From: Pseudomonadota bacterium
GTDB lineage: Bacteria; Myxococcota_A; UBA796; SXON01
Length of the DNA stretch: 32,440 nt
NCBI GenBank assembly: GCA_030685065.1
Contig: JAUXQH010000003.1
Coordinates: forward strand, 1 to 32,440
Reading direction: 5' to 3'
In this document: one piece after another, positions 15,325 to 24,329 of the stretch
How the letters are laid out: the number at the start of each line of letters is the position of its first letter
How positions within the stretch are numbered: position 1 is the first letter of the stretch
Notes under the pieces: generated by a model
Database searches by the model: none
What the model was told of the DNA's origin: nothing
The model's input: only the letters and a program-made list of their open reading frames with translations
Program-made: the position numbers and the translations under genes

Positions 15325-17340
15325 ATGTTCATCCGCTTTTTCCTCCCGCTCCTCCCCTTGGCCGGCTGCGTGCCCGCCGCGAGCGACGCTCCCGAGGGGA
15401 AGGACGTCGCTTTGGATACGGTGATCGCGGACACGTCCGACACGGCCGCGTCCGGTGGCGACACGTCCGACGGCCACACGGCCGACACCGACACGGCGGA
15501 AACGCCATCCGAGGCCTGCAATGGTGTGGACGACAACGGGGACGGAGTCGTCGACGAGGGCTTCTCCGACGCGGATGAGGACGGCCGCGCGGACTGTGTG
15601 GACGTGACCTGCCCGTCGCCCGGGCCGGGGGACACCAGCACGGTGGCCGTGCGCGGCTGCGCGGTCGCTCCGGTGGTCGATCCGTGGGCCGCGCGCGTGA
15701 GTTGGGACTTCGACCACCCCACGGCAAGTCCGGACGGCCAGAGCAACTACTCCACCAGCGTCGTCGCCAGCCTCGATGACGACGACGGGGACGGCGACGT
15801 CGACGCGGACGACATCCCCGACCTCGTGACGGGCATCTTCGAGTGGGCCGGGCCAGCGGCGCTCACGGTCATCGATGGCGCGACCGGCACGGAGACCTGG
15901 TCCAATGACGACCTGGACATGTACATGGCCATCGCCGTGGGTGACCTCGACGGGGACGGCGAGCCGGAGATCGTGGCGCGCGACGGGAGCGGCGTCGCCA
16001 GAGCCTACACGGGCGGGGGCACGTGCCTCTGGACGAGCGAACCGGGGCAGACATCAGCCAACACGTTGCCAATCCAGATCGCGGACCTCGACGGAGATGG
16101 TTGGCCCGAGATCATCGACGTCCGCCGGACCCTCGACGGCCGCACGGGCGCGGAGGTGGCCGTCTTCGACATCGCGCCGGAGTGGTCCGCAGGAACGACC
16201 GCGGTGGCGGACGTGGATCTCGACGGCCGGCAGGAGGTCTTCGCGGGGGCGGGGCTCTACGACGCGGCCGGGGCGCTGCTTTGGGACACCAGCGAGCGAT
16301 TCAGCGGCCGCTACACGTTTGTCCTGGCCCTCCAGGCCGACGCCGACCCCGAGGCCGAGATCGCCTTCCTCAACGAGGACGTCTCCATCTGGGAGCACGA
16401 CGGGACGCTGCTTCGACGCTTCGCGTTCGCGGACGCGGACGAACACCCGGGCGCGCCGTGCCTCGGTGACTTCGACGGGGATGGCGCCTCGGAGCTGGTC
16501 GTTCCGCAGCAGACCCGGATCTCGCTTTACGAGCTGGACGGGACCGTCGTGTGGTCGGTCGAGAGCAGCGACCGGAGCACGGCCGCGGGCTGCTCGGGCT
16601 ACGACCTGGACGCCGACGGCGCGCTCGAGGTGCTCTACGCCGACGAGGTCGCGTTTCGCATTCTCGACGGCCGGAGGGGCACGGAGCGATACACCGCCAC
16701 CGACCACCGGTCCTACACCTCCATCGAGACGCCGGTCCCGGCTGACCTCGATCTCGACGGCGACGTGGAGATCGTCGTGGCGATGAGCGACAGCGAGGCG
16801 CGTGGGCGCCCCGCCATCCGGGTCTACGAGCACGATGGCGCCGGCTGGCCCGCCTCCACTCGCGCGTGGCCGGCCTGGGGCTGGGCGCTCACCGACGTTG
16901 GCGAGGACGGGGCGATCCCTGTCGCGCCCACGCCGTGGCTCACGGAAAACACGCTTCGGGCCGGCCGGCCGGCCGACGTGCTCCTGCTCCCGGACCTGCT
17001 CCCGGCCATCACCGCCGTGTGCGTGGCGGACTGCTCGTATGGGCCGGTTTCGGTCGCCTACCAGGTCGAGAACGTCGGGGCCGTGCCCGTAGCGGCCGGC
17101 GTGCCGGTGGTGCTCTACGCAAACGACGGGGGCGTGACCCGAAGCGTGGCGACGAGCACGCTCCCGGCGATCCCCAGCGGCACCCGGACAGAAGTGTTGA
17201 CCTTCGAGGTAGGGATCGCCGATCTCGGCACGGACGGTTTTCACCTCGCCGTGGACGACGACGGCACCCCTCGGGGCATCGCCGAAGAGTGTGTGGAGGA
17301 CGACAACACCGCGATCTGGACGGACGTGATCTGCCCGTAG
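15325..17340 (+). CDS. FG-GAP/VCBS repeat lipoprotein with C-terminal CARDB-like domain
   Basis: A 671-aa predicted surface lipoprotein (MFIRFFLPLLPLAGC, lipid site C15). An Asp/Thr/Ser stalk (30-60) leads to a MopE-like metal-binding motif, ACNGVDDNGDGVVDEG (64-79). Residues 120-540 carry FG-GAP/VCBS blades with calcium-type loops: DLDGDGEPEIV, DLDGDGWPEII, DVDLDGRQEVF, DFDGDGASELV, DLDADGALEVL and DLDLDGDVEIV. This implies a beta-propeller. The last 110 residues (VENVGAVPVAAGVPVVLYAN onward) look like a CARDB-type adhesion domain. The probable role is calcium-stabilised binding or adhesion outside the cell. It converges on the aminopropyltransferase gene with only 4 bases between stop codons, so it is not part of that operon. 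Confidence 0.9.
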   Translation: MFIRFFLPLLPLAGCVPAASDAPEGKDVALDTVIADTSDTAASGGDTSDGHTADTDTAETPSEACNGVDDNGDGVVDEGFSDADEDGRADCVDVTCPSPGPGDTSTVAVRGCAVAPVVDPWAARVSWDFDHPTASPDGQSNYSTSVVASLDDDDGDGDVDADDIPDLVTGIFEWAGPAALTVIDGATGTETWSNDDLDMYMAIAVGDLDGDGEPEIVARDGSGVARAYTGGGTCLWTSEPGQTSANTLPIQIADLDGDGWPEIIDVRRTLDGRTGAEVAVFDIAPEWSAGTTAVADVDLDGRQEVFAGAGLYDAAGALLWDTSERFSGRYTFVLALQADADPEAEIAFLNEDVSIWEHDGTLLRRFAFADADEHPGAPCLGDFDGDGASELVVPQQTRISLYELDGTVVWSVESSDRSTAAGCSGYDLDADGALEVLYADEVAFRILDGRRGTERYTATDHRSYTSIETPVPADLDLDGDVEIVVAMSDSEARGRPAIRVYEHDGAGWPASTRAWPAWGWALTDVGEDGAIPVAPTPWLTENTLRAGRPADVLLLPDLLPAITAVCVADCSYGPVSVAYQVENVGAVPVAAGVPVVLYANDGGVTRSVATSTLPAIPSGTRTEVLTFEVGIADLGTDGFHLAVDDDGTPRGIAEECVEDDNTAIWTDVICP

Positions 17341-17344
17341 GCCC

Positions 17345-18880
17345 TCACCTCGCCATCTCCCGCCAGTCCTCTGCATACAACCGAACGAGCAGCTGGTTGT
17401 CGAGGCGGTTGACCACGTCGCTCTTCGGCGTCAGATCGATGGGGAAGTGGAACAGCGTCGCGAGCGTGTCCGCGTCGAGAAAACGCAGGCCGGCGGGGAG
17501 GGGGCGGAAGCTCTCGATCGGCTCCAGGCCCGCCAACACGAACCCCCACTCCCCGAACGCCGGGACGTACGCGTGGTACGGGCGCACGGCCAGGCCGGCC
17601 TCGCGCATCGTCTCGACGATGCATCCGTACGCCTGCGGCGAGAACAAGGGGGAGGTGGCCTGCACGGAGATCGCGGCGCCCGGCGCCAGGACGCGCGTGA
17701 GCAGCCGGTAGAACGTGAGCGAATACAGCTTGCCGAGGCCGAAGTTGTTGGGGTCGGGGAAGTCGGAGATGACGACGTCGAAACCCGGTCCCCGGTAGTT
17801 GCGCACCCAGCCGAACGCGTCGGTGTTCACGATGGTCACGCGGGGGTCCGACAGGGCGCCGCCGTTGAGCGCGGCCAGATCGCTGCGCTCGGCGAAGAGG
17901 CGTGTCATCTCGGGGTCGAGGTCGACCAGGACGACGGACGTGACCTCAGGGTGGCGCAGCACCTCGCGCACGGCCAGGCCGTCCCCGCCGCCCATCACGA
18001 GCACACGCTCGGGGTTCGCGACGGCGGCCATCGGCGGGTGCACCAGCGCCTCGTGGTAGCGGTACTCGTCGACCGAGCTGAATTGCAGGGCGCCGTCGAT
18101 GAACAGCCGGGTGTCGCCGCCCGCGTGCGTGAGGACGAGGCGCTGGTAGGAGGTCTGGATCGACATCACCACGGGGTCCGCGAACAGATCCGCCTCCATC
18201 CGCTTCTCGGCCTCTCCAGCGAGCCCGAGGGCGACCGCGAGCACCACCACCGCGGCGCCCGCGAACACGCGGAGCCGGGTGAGGACATGCGCGGGGGCCT
18301 CGAACAGGAACGTGGTCCACAGCGCCACCAGGGCGTTGACCAGGCCCAGCACGAGCGAGGTGCGCAGGAGCCCCACCATCGGCAGGAAGAACAGCGGGAA
18401 GAGCAAGGAGGCGACGAGCGCCCCGACGTAGTCGAGCGCCAGGACCCTCGCGACGAGCTCCTTGAGCGAGGTCCGGCTCTCGAGGATGCGGATGAGGAGC
18501 GGCAGCTCGAGGCCGACGCCGATGCCGACCAGCCCCACGACGATGTAGAGCACCGCGCGGAAGCCCGGCGTGTAGGTGAACCCGGCGAACAGGATCGGCG
18601 CCTCGAAGCCCCCGATCAGCGCGACGGCGATCTCGACCTCGACGAAGCGCGCGACCAGATCGCGCTCCAGGTAGCGGGACAGCCACGACCCGATGCCCAT
18701 GGCGGTCAGGTAGGCGCCGATGATCGTGCTGAACTGAAAGACCGAGTCGCCCAGGAGGTACGACGCGAGCGCCCCGGCGACCAGCTCGTAGACGAGGCCA
18801 CACGTCGCGATGAGGATCGTCGAGAGGAAGAGCACCCGTGCGGACGGAGCCGCGGCGGTGCCGGTGCGTTGACGCTCCAC
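17345..18880 (-). CDS. speE: Membrane-fused spermidine synthase-like aminopropyltransferase
   Basis: A 511-aa protein. The first 220 residues hold about seven membrane helices. The C-terminal half is a spermidine-synthase fold with SYQRLVL (244-250), LFIDGALQFSSVDEYRYHEA (259-278), the nucleotide-binding GGGDG (297-301) and ISDFPDPN (371-378), in which D373 is the expected catalytic Asp. Enzymes of this type transfer an aminopropyl group from decarboxylated S-adenosylmethionine to an amine. The membrane-fused form is known in bacteria but its acceptor is mostly unproven. The start is GTG 18880, 13 bases after the DUF350 stop, so the two are co-transcribed. No S-adenosylmethionine decarboxylase is in the window. 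All key residues look intact. Confidence 0.92.
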   Translation of the reverse strand: MERQRTGTAAAPSARVLFLSTILIATCGLVYELVAGALASYLLGDSVFQFSTIIGAYLTAMGIGSWLSRYLERDLVARFVEVEIAVALIGGFEAPILFAGFTYTPGFRAVLYIVVGLVGIGVGLELPLLIRILESRTSLKELVARVLALDYVGALVASLLFPLFFLPMVGLLRTSLVLGLVNALVALWTTFLFEAPAHVLTRLRVFAGAAVVVLAVALGLAGEAEKRMEADLFADPVVMSIQTSYQRLVLTHAGGDTRLFIDGALQFSSVDEYRYHEALVHPPMAAVANPERVLVMGGGDGLAVREVLRHPEVTSVVLVDLDPEMTRLFAERSDLAALNGGALSDPRVTIVNTDAFGWVRNYRGPGFDVVISDFPDPNNFGLGKLYSLTFYRLLTRVLAPGAAISVQATSPLFSPQAYGCIVETMREAGLAVRPYHAYVPAFGEWGFVLAGLEPIESFRPLPAGLRFLDADTLATLFHFPIDLTPKSDVVNRLDNQLLVRLYAEDWREMAR

Positions 18881-18893
18881 GGCGATCAGCGGG

Positions 18894-19109
18894 TCATCCG
18901 ATCGCGGAGGCGATGATGAGCGCGAGGCCGATCACGACGGAGCCGAGCACGATGCCGAGCGCGACGTTCTGGTCCTCCTCGATCTCCTTGTGGATGGAGA
19001 AGGGGGCGACCTTCGCCATGATCCAGAACGCGACGATGAACACGACGACGCCCACGCCCGTGTAGAGCAGCGTCGCGCCGAGCAGGGTGGGGTCGAGGGG
19101 GTTCTCCAA
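18894..19109 (-). CDS. DUF350 (YjfL-type) small membrane protein
   Basis: A 71-aa protein with two hydrophobic helices (about 12-31 and 48-69) joined by a charged loop, KVAPFSIHKEIEEDQNVALG. The second helix has the DUF350 pattern LGSVVIGLALIIASAI. The family, named from E. coli YjfL, has no proven function. Many members have two such units, while this one has a single unit and may dimerise. The start is TTG 19109 with GGAG about 5 bases upstream. It sits between the 71-aa Gly-rich protein (33-base gap) and the aminopropyltransferase (13-base gap) in one minus-strand operon. Confidence 0.88.
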   Translation of the reverse strand: MENPLDPTLLGATLLYTGVGVVVFIVAFWIMAKVAPFSIHKEIEEDQNVALGIVLGSVVIGLALIIASAIG

Positions 19110-19142
19110 GGGATCTCCGGGATTCGATGTGGAAGGCGTCGC

Positions 19143-19358
19143 CTACTTGCCGCCGCTCCAGCCGCCGCCGTTGCCGCCCCCGGAGGAGCCGCCGCGGTAG
19201 AGCGGGATGTACACGGGGCGGTACGAGCCGGGGTTGGCGCGCACGCTCTCGGGGACCTTGCCCTGCGGGGCCGACGCGGGCGCCCATCCCGTGAGCACGA
19301 TCGCGCTCACGATGACCGCGGCCACCACGCCGAGCAGGTTGTGGGCCTTGAACAACAT
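19143..19358 (-). CDS. 71-aa Gly-rich membrane-anchored protein
   Basis: A short protein with an N-terminal hydrophobic helix (residues 8-25). A soluble part follows, with KVPESVRANPGSYRPVYIPL, and a Gly/Ser-rich tail (YRGGSSGGGNGGGWSGGK). I know no named family. Its ATG at 19358 shares one base with the DUF4178 stop (TGATG) and has GGGAGG 6 bases upstream, so it is clearly translated and coupled. The location between DUF4178 and DUF350 genes suggests a small partner of that membrane complex. The charge pattern and VPESVR...PGSYR segment could be an interaction motif. Confidence 0.8.
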   Translation of the reverse strand: MLFKAHNLLGVVAAVIVSAIVLTGWAPASAPQGKVPESVRANPGSYRPVYIPLYRGGSSGGGNGGGWSGGK

Positions 19359-21229
19359 CAGCTGCCTCCCTGGCCGGTGCTGCTCTGCGCCCAGCGCCGC
19401 TGCTCGAACGAGGAGATGTCGACGAAGTACAGGATCGGGGCGCACAGCGCGTAGACGAAGAGCAGGATCGCGGGGAGGGCCCACCCGGGATCGCGCACGG
19501 CGGCGAGCTTCAGGAGGCGGCCGGCGTCGGCCTCGGTGGCCGGCACGGCGAGGGCCACGCGCCCGTTCCATGTGCCCGCGGCGAGCCTGGCGGTGGCGGT
19601 GGCGTCCCCGTAGGTGGTCCAGTCCCACACCTCGCCGGTGCCCTCGTGGATGAAGGACACGAGCATGTCGGGGGAGGACAAGAGCGTGCTGTCGAGCGTG
19701 AAGTCGACGTTGGCGGGCTCGTCGAGGCGCAGCGGCGAGGTGACCCACGCGTTCTCGCCGGGCACGACGAGGTACTCGTGCGCCATCACCTTCTCCCGCG
19801 CGGGCAGCACGAACGCGAGCGCGAGGAGGACGGCCGCGGCGGCGAGGAGCAGGGAGCCGCGGACGATGGCCCGGGCGATCGCGGCGGCATTTTTCGCGGG
19901 GTTGGGCTGGTGCGGCGCGACGCCGGTCGGCGTGGGCAGCTTGACCTTGAAGGCGCTCGCGACCTCGGCCGCGGGGAGCCAGGTGCCGAGCGACCACGTG
20001 ACCTCGTTGTCCGTACGCTCGGCGGAGAGCATGTGGGGCGGGTCGACGTAGTCGGCGGTCCACGCGCGGTCGCCCGCGGCCACCTCCCACGTGAACTCGC
20101 CGAGGACGTGACGGACGAAGGCGTCTCCCGTCTGGAACTTCCGGAACGTGCGGCCCTTCGCGCGCACCACGTTGCCCTCTCCACGCGGGAGCTCCCCCCG
20201 GAGCGGCTCGACGAAGCTCCAGTGCCGCTGCGTGTCGTCGACCAGCCAAACGAACCCGCGGTACGGATTATGGAGCAGGTATTCGGTCCACGACCACTCG
20301 CCCTCGTCGACGACGAAGCGGACCATCGCGCCGATCACCACCCAGTCGACCCCGCGGAGGGTGCCGCGCGCGCCGAGCGGGAGGGCGGGCTTGATGACGG
20401 CCTTTTCGGCGCGGGCGATCAGGGCCGCGGTGGCGAGATCTCCCTCGGCGTCGACGCCGACCACCGCGCCGCAGGAGGGGCAGCCCACCCGCTGGGTGTC
20501 GCCGGGGGCGTGGAGCTCGAGCGTGCCGCCGCACTGGGGGCAACGCAGCGCGCGCACGGCGGTGACCTCGGGCCCCGCGAATTGCACCAGCACCGGATCG
20601 GACCAGCCCGCGAACGCGCGCAGGCCCTCCATCTGCAATTGCACGAGGGTGATGTCCCGGCCGAGCCAGAGAACGGGCGGATCATCGGCGAAGTCGAGCG
20701 TCGCGACGCGCGCCCCCCCGACCTCCCGAAGGTCCAGGTAGCGGCCCCGTTCGTTGGGGGCGACGGGGAAGGGGAGGCTGCCCTCTGCGGCGACGACGGC
20801 GGCCTCGGCGTCCTCCATCACGCTCCACTCCGCGTCCCCGACCGCGATCGTGCGGCCCGGCCGGCCACCGCGCAGCTGGGACATCGGTACCTCGACGCGC
20901 TCGCCGTAGGCGAACCACTGGCCGTTCCCCTCGCCGATCCAGCCATCTCCCCCATCGTCGAAGGTGAGGTACCACTCGTTCCAGCGCACGCCCACGCGGG
21001 CCTTGCGGAGCACGCCCGCCACCCGGAAGCCGCGCCCGTCGAGGTTGCCGCGCGCGTCGAGTTGGATCGGCGAGAGATCGCGCTGAAACCGGGCGACCTT
21101 CCCGTAGTCGCGCAGAAGGTCCCCCTCGCGCACCACGCACGACTGGCACGCGGCGCAAACCGCGGTGAGGGCCGCGCCGGACCGGAAGGTCAGCGGGGAG
21201 CCGCACGAAGGGCAGGAGGAGGAGATCAC
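19358..21229 (-). CDS. DUF4178 protein with two zinc ribbons and C-terminal membrane helices
   Basis: A 623-aa protein. Two zinc-ribbon motifs are visible: C6-x2-C9 with C25-x2-C28, and C230-x2-C233 with C250-x2-C253. Each is followed by a DUF4178-like beta domain: residues 65-180 (WNEWYLTFDDGGDGWIGEGN) and 285-420 (WTEYLLHNPYRGFVWLVDD). A membrane helix lies at about 457-476, an outside beta domain (490-565) follows, and a second helix is at 585-603 near the end. The topology suggests zinc ribbons inside and the 110-residue domain outside. DUF4178 has no proven activity but is often found beside DUF350 and aminopropyltransferase genes, as here. The GTG at 21229 is 7 bases after the stop of the upstream MopE-type lipoprotein; no clear ribosome binding site, so coupling is likely. 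Confidence 0.88.
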   Translation of the reverse strand: MISSSCPSCGSPLTFRSGAALTAVCAACQSCVVREGDLLRDYGKVARFQRDLSPIQLDARGNLDGRGFRVAGVLRKARVGVRWNEWYLTFDDGGDGWIGEGNGQWFAYGERVEVPMSQLRGGRPGRTIAVGDAEWSVMEDAEAAVVAAEGSLPFPVAPNERGRYLDLREVGGARVATLDFADDPPVLWLGRDITLVQLQMEGLRAFAGWSDPVLVQFAGPEVTAVRALRCPQCGGTLELHAPGDTQRVGCPSCGAVVGVDAEGDLATAALIARAEKAVIKPALPLGARGTLRGVDWVVIGAMVRFVVDEGEWSWTEYLLHNPYRGFVWLVDDTQRHWSFVEPLRGELPRGEGNVVRAKGRTFRKFQTGDAFVRHVLGEFTWEVAAGDRAWTADYVDPPHMLSAERTDNEVTWSLGTWLPAAEVASAFKVKLPTPTGVAPHQPNPAKNAAAIARAIVRGSLLLAAAAVLLALAFVLPAREKVMAHEYLVVPGENAWVTSPLRLDEPANVDFTLDSTLLSSPDMLVSFIHEGTGEVWDWTTYGDATATARLAAGTWNGRVALAVPATEADAGRLLKLAAVRDPGWALPAILLFVYALCAPILYFVDISSFEQRRWAQSSTGQGGS

Positions 21230-21236
21230 GGCGCTG

Positions 21237-24185
21237 TCACAGCCCCGAGTAGCGGAAGAGCCACGCGCTGCCCTGGCCGCCGACGAGGATCTCGGTGTCA
21301 CCATCCCCCTCGAGGTCCCCGAAGCGGTAGCTGGTCCCGATCTGGTTCCGGGAGTCGTAACCGTCGATCCGCAGGATCGCGTCATCCGCGTCGAGCGTGC
21401 CGGTCTCGGTGCCGTCGAAGCCGAGCAGGGTGCCGCGGCCGGCGGGGGACCCGGTCACCCACTCCAGATCGCCGTCGCCGTCGAGATCGAGCACGATCGG
21501 CGCGGCCGACGACGAGCCGGTGTAGTTCGGCTGGAAGTTGGCCACGGCGGCGGACGCCACGACCGTGGTTGCGCTGATCGGGCCGCGCACGAGCGAGAGG
21601 GTGTAGGTCAAGCCCGCGTGGTGCAGGATGAGGGCGTCGGAGTAGCCGTCACCCGTCACGTCGCCGCCTTCGCAGTCGACGGTGTAGCCGCTCGAGAAGT
21701 AATTCTCCCTCGAGATATCCACGTCACCCGCCGGAAACTCGGAGACGATGACGGTGCGGCCGTTGGAGGACGCGAAGCCCGAGAGCCCGACCTCGTCCGT
21801 GCCGTCTCCATCGAGATCTCCCAGGTCGCAGAGCTCGCCGCCGACGATCATGCTGCTGTCACCGTAGAGCCGCGACTGCGCCACGTCGTCCACGACGGAC
21901 TCCCCGGTCACCGTGGCGTCGACAACGTAGGCGACACCCTTGTAGCCGGGCCCATCGCTCAGGTTTCCCCCGAGCAACATCTCGTCCACACCGTCGTCGT
22001 CGATGTCGCCCAGCGCCAGGAAATCGGTGCCGAACCAATCGCTCGCGACCGAGCCGGTCAGCCGGGTGATCTCGGAGAGGTCGGCGCCGTCGAGCAGAGA
22101 GGCGGCGCCCACGTCGTACACCGTGTCGAGGTCGTACCGATAGTCGCCCACCCACAGGTCGGGCAGGCCATCCCCCGTCACGTCGTCGACCGCGACGATC
22201 GTGGCCCCGAATTGGGCGCTGGCCTGGGGCCCCACCCCGGTGAGCAGCGCGTCCGCCGAGCGCAGGGATCCCGTGCTCGCACCCGAGAAGACCTCGATCG
22301 TACCGTAGTAGTCGGCGCCGAGGCTGTTCGCGACGGCCACGTCACCTACGCCGTCCCCGTCGATATCGCCCAGGAACGCCACGTCGATCCCGAAGGTGGT
22401 GTAGCCGTACGACGAGGTGCCGGTCATCGTGAACTCGGCGTCGTTGGTGTTTCCCGCGCAGCTGTCGATGCCGTCACAATTGTTGTCGATGCCGTCGAAG
22501 CAGAGCTCCTCCGCGCCGGCGTGGGTGGCCGGGTCGGTGTCGTCACAGTCGCCGAAGGCGGCGTAGCCGCTCGGCTCCGTGCACGCGTGGATCACGACGC
22601 CGCGGTCGTCCCCGTATCCGTCCTCGTCGGCGTCCACGTACCACGCGTCGGCGTCGAGCGAGCTGTCGGCCTCGTCCACCAGCCCATCACAATCGTCGTC
22701 CACGCCGCCGCACACTTCGGTGGCGCCGGGGTTGATCGCCGGGTCGCTCACGGAGCAGTCGCCGGTCGCGGAAGAGTACGCCGCGGACGGCGCGTCACAG
22801 TAGGCCGTGGCGCTTCCCGCGCCGTATCCATCCCGGTCGGAGTCGCTGTAGAAGCTGGTCTTTGTCGAGGACGAGACGGATGTGTCCGCGTCATCCGCGC
22901 GGCTGTCACAGTCCTCGTCGGTGTTGGACGCGTCACACACCTCGGTGGCGCCGGGGTTCTCGGCGGCGCTCGCATCGTCACAGTCGCCGCCCACCGAGGT
23001 GTACCCGGTGGGGACGTCGCACGCGGACGAGGTGGACGCCGTGAGGCCGTACCGGTCGCCGTCGGCGTCGCGGTACCAGGTGGTGCGGCCGGAGGGGGGG
23101 CTGTCGGCGTCATCCTCGAGGCCGTCACAGTCCTCGTCGGTATCGGCGCTGTCGCAGGCCTCGGCTTCCCCCGGGCTGATGGCGGCGGAGCCGTCGTTAC
23201 AGTCGTCATCGTTGGCCGCGTAGCCGCCGGGCGCGTCGCATTGCATGCGTGTCGATGCGGTGGTCCCGTAGCCGTCCCCGTCACTGTCGCGGTACCAGGT
23301 GGGCGCGTCGTACGCGCCGTCATCGACCGTGCCGTTGCAATCGTTGTCGGCGTCGTCGCAGGACTCCGTGCCGCCCGGGTGCGCGGTGATCTCGGCGTCG
23401 TCACAGTCGGTGTCGTCCGCGACGTACCCGGAGGGCGCGGTGCAGGCGATGCGGTCGTCTTCTGGGTCACCGTATCCGTCGCCGTCGGAGTCGCGGTACC
23501 AGGTCGGGGCGTCGACCGCCGACGTCGGGTCGACCGCGCCGTCGCAATCGTTGTCGATACCGTCGCACATCTCGATGGCGTCCGGCTCCACGGCGGCGTC
23601 ATCGTCGTCACAGTCCCCGCGCTGGTCGACCCAGCCGCCGACCAGGTCGCACCGGGTCCCCGCGTTGTCGCCGACACCATCGCCATCCCCGTCGTACCAG
23701 GCCTGGCCCTTCCCGGTCGCGTCCTCGGGATCCGCGTCGTCCGCGCCGCCGTCACAGTCCTCGTCGACGTTCGCGTCGTCACACGCTTCCGTGGCGGTCG
23801 GGTTGATGGCAGGGTCCGTGTCGTCGCAGTCGGCGCTGTCGACCACGTAGCCGCCCCCGATCGCGCAGACCGTGACCGGCGTATCGCCGTCCCCGAAGCC
23901 GTCCGCGTCGCGATCCGGGTAGGCGGTGATCCCGCCGGTCACGCCCGGGTCGGCCTCATCCGCGAGGCTGTTGCAGTTCTCGTCCACGTCGCCCGGATCG
24001 CAGACCTCGTCCGCCCCCGGGTTGATCGACGCGACCTCGTCGTTGCAGTCCTCGGTGTACGGATACCCGTCGTCGTCGTTGTCTTGATCGTCGAAGATCG
24101 TGCGGCTCTCTTCCTCTTCGGCAGCGGGCTTGCCGGTGCCGCAGGCGAGGGACAGGAGGCCGAGGAGGACCAGGGTGGGGCGCAT
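21237..24185 (-). CDS. Large lipoprotein with eight MopE-type metal-binding repeats and FG-GAP propeller
   Basis: A 982-aa predicted lipoprotein (MRPTLVLLGLLSLAC, lipid site C15). Residues 30-575 hold eight repeats of about 65-70 residues, each with a W/Y-YRDSDGDGYG-like calcium loop, a DCDD, NPGATEVCD or similar segment, and a GIDNDCDG-like end. This matches the putative metal-binding (MopE) motif. Residues 585-982 carry seven FG-GAP loops (for example DIDGDGVGDVAVAN, DLDGDGTDEVGLSG, DLDGDGDLEWVTGS and DLEGDGDTEILVGG), suggesting a seven-bladed beta-propeller. It should be exported and lipid-anchored. In the genome it leads the DUF4178/DUF350/aminopropyltransferase run with a 7-base gap, which is an unusual partner set. 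The longer upstream frame is antisense to the lipase gene and is not used. Confidence 0.9.
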   Translation of the reverse strand: MRPTLVLLGLLSLACGTGKPAAEEEESRTIFDDQDNDDDGYPYTEDCNDEVASINPGADEVCDPGDVDENCNSLADEADPGVTGGITAYPDRDADGFGDGDTPVTVCAIGGGYVVDSADCDDTDPAINPTATEACDDANVDEDCDGGADDADPEDATGKGQAWYDGDGDGVGDNAGTRCDLVGGWVDQRGDCDDDDAAVEPDAIEMCDGIDNDCDGAVDPTSAVDAPTWYRDSDGDGYGDPEDDRIACTAPSGYVADDTDCDDAEITAHPGGTESCDDADNDCNGTVDDGAYDAPTWYRDSDGDGYGTTASTRMQCDAPGGYAANDDDCNDGSAAISPGEAEACDSADTDEDCDGLEDDADSPPSGRTTWYRDADGDRYGLTASTSSACDVPTGYTSVGGDCDDASAAENPGATEVCDASNTDEDCDSRADDADTSVSSSTKTSFYSDSDRDGYGAGSATAYCDAPSAAYSSATGDCSVSDPAINPGATEVCGGVDDDCDGLVDEADSSLDADAWYVDADEDGYGDDRGVVIHACTEPSGYAAFGDCDDTDPATHAGAEELCFDGIDNNCDGIDSCAGNTNDAEFTMTGTSSYGYTTFGIDVAFLGDIDGDGVGDVAVANSLGADYYGTIEVFSGASTGSLRSADALLTGVGPQASAQFGATIVAVDDVTGDGLPDLWVGDYRYDLDTVYDVGAASLLDGADLSEITRLTGSVASDWFGTDFLALGDIDDDGVDEMLLGGNLSDGPGYKGVAYVVDATVTGESVVDDVAQSRLYGDSSMIVGGELCDLGDLDGDGTDEVGLSGFASSNGRTVIVSEFPAGDVDISRENYFSSGYTVDCEGGDVTGDGYSDALILHHAGLTYTLSLVRGPISATTVVASAAVANFQPNYTGSSSAAPIVLDLDGDGDLEWVTGSPAGRGTLLGFDGTETGTLDADDAILRIDGYDSRNQIGTSYRFGDLEGDGDTEILVGGQGSAWLFRYSGL

Positions 24186-24329
24186 CTCGCATGCTAGTTG
24201 ACCAAGGGCCCGCCGGCAAACGAAAAGGCGCTCCCGGCCCACGATCTTGCGCTGGACACGCCGCCTCGGCGCCCCGCGCTCGCGCCCACGCTCGACACCC
24301 CACGATGAGTCGGGTAGTCCCGACGCCCC

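Noticed and set aside
21165..24197. 1010-codon plus-strand open frame over the MopE lipoprotein
   Set aside because: Its Val/Arg/Gly repeats are the antisense of the Asp/Gly-rich metal-binding repeats.
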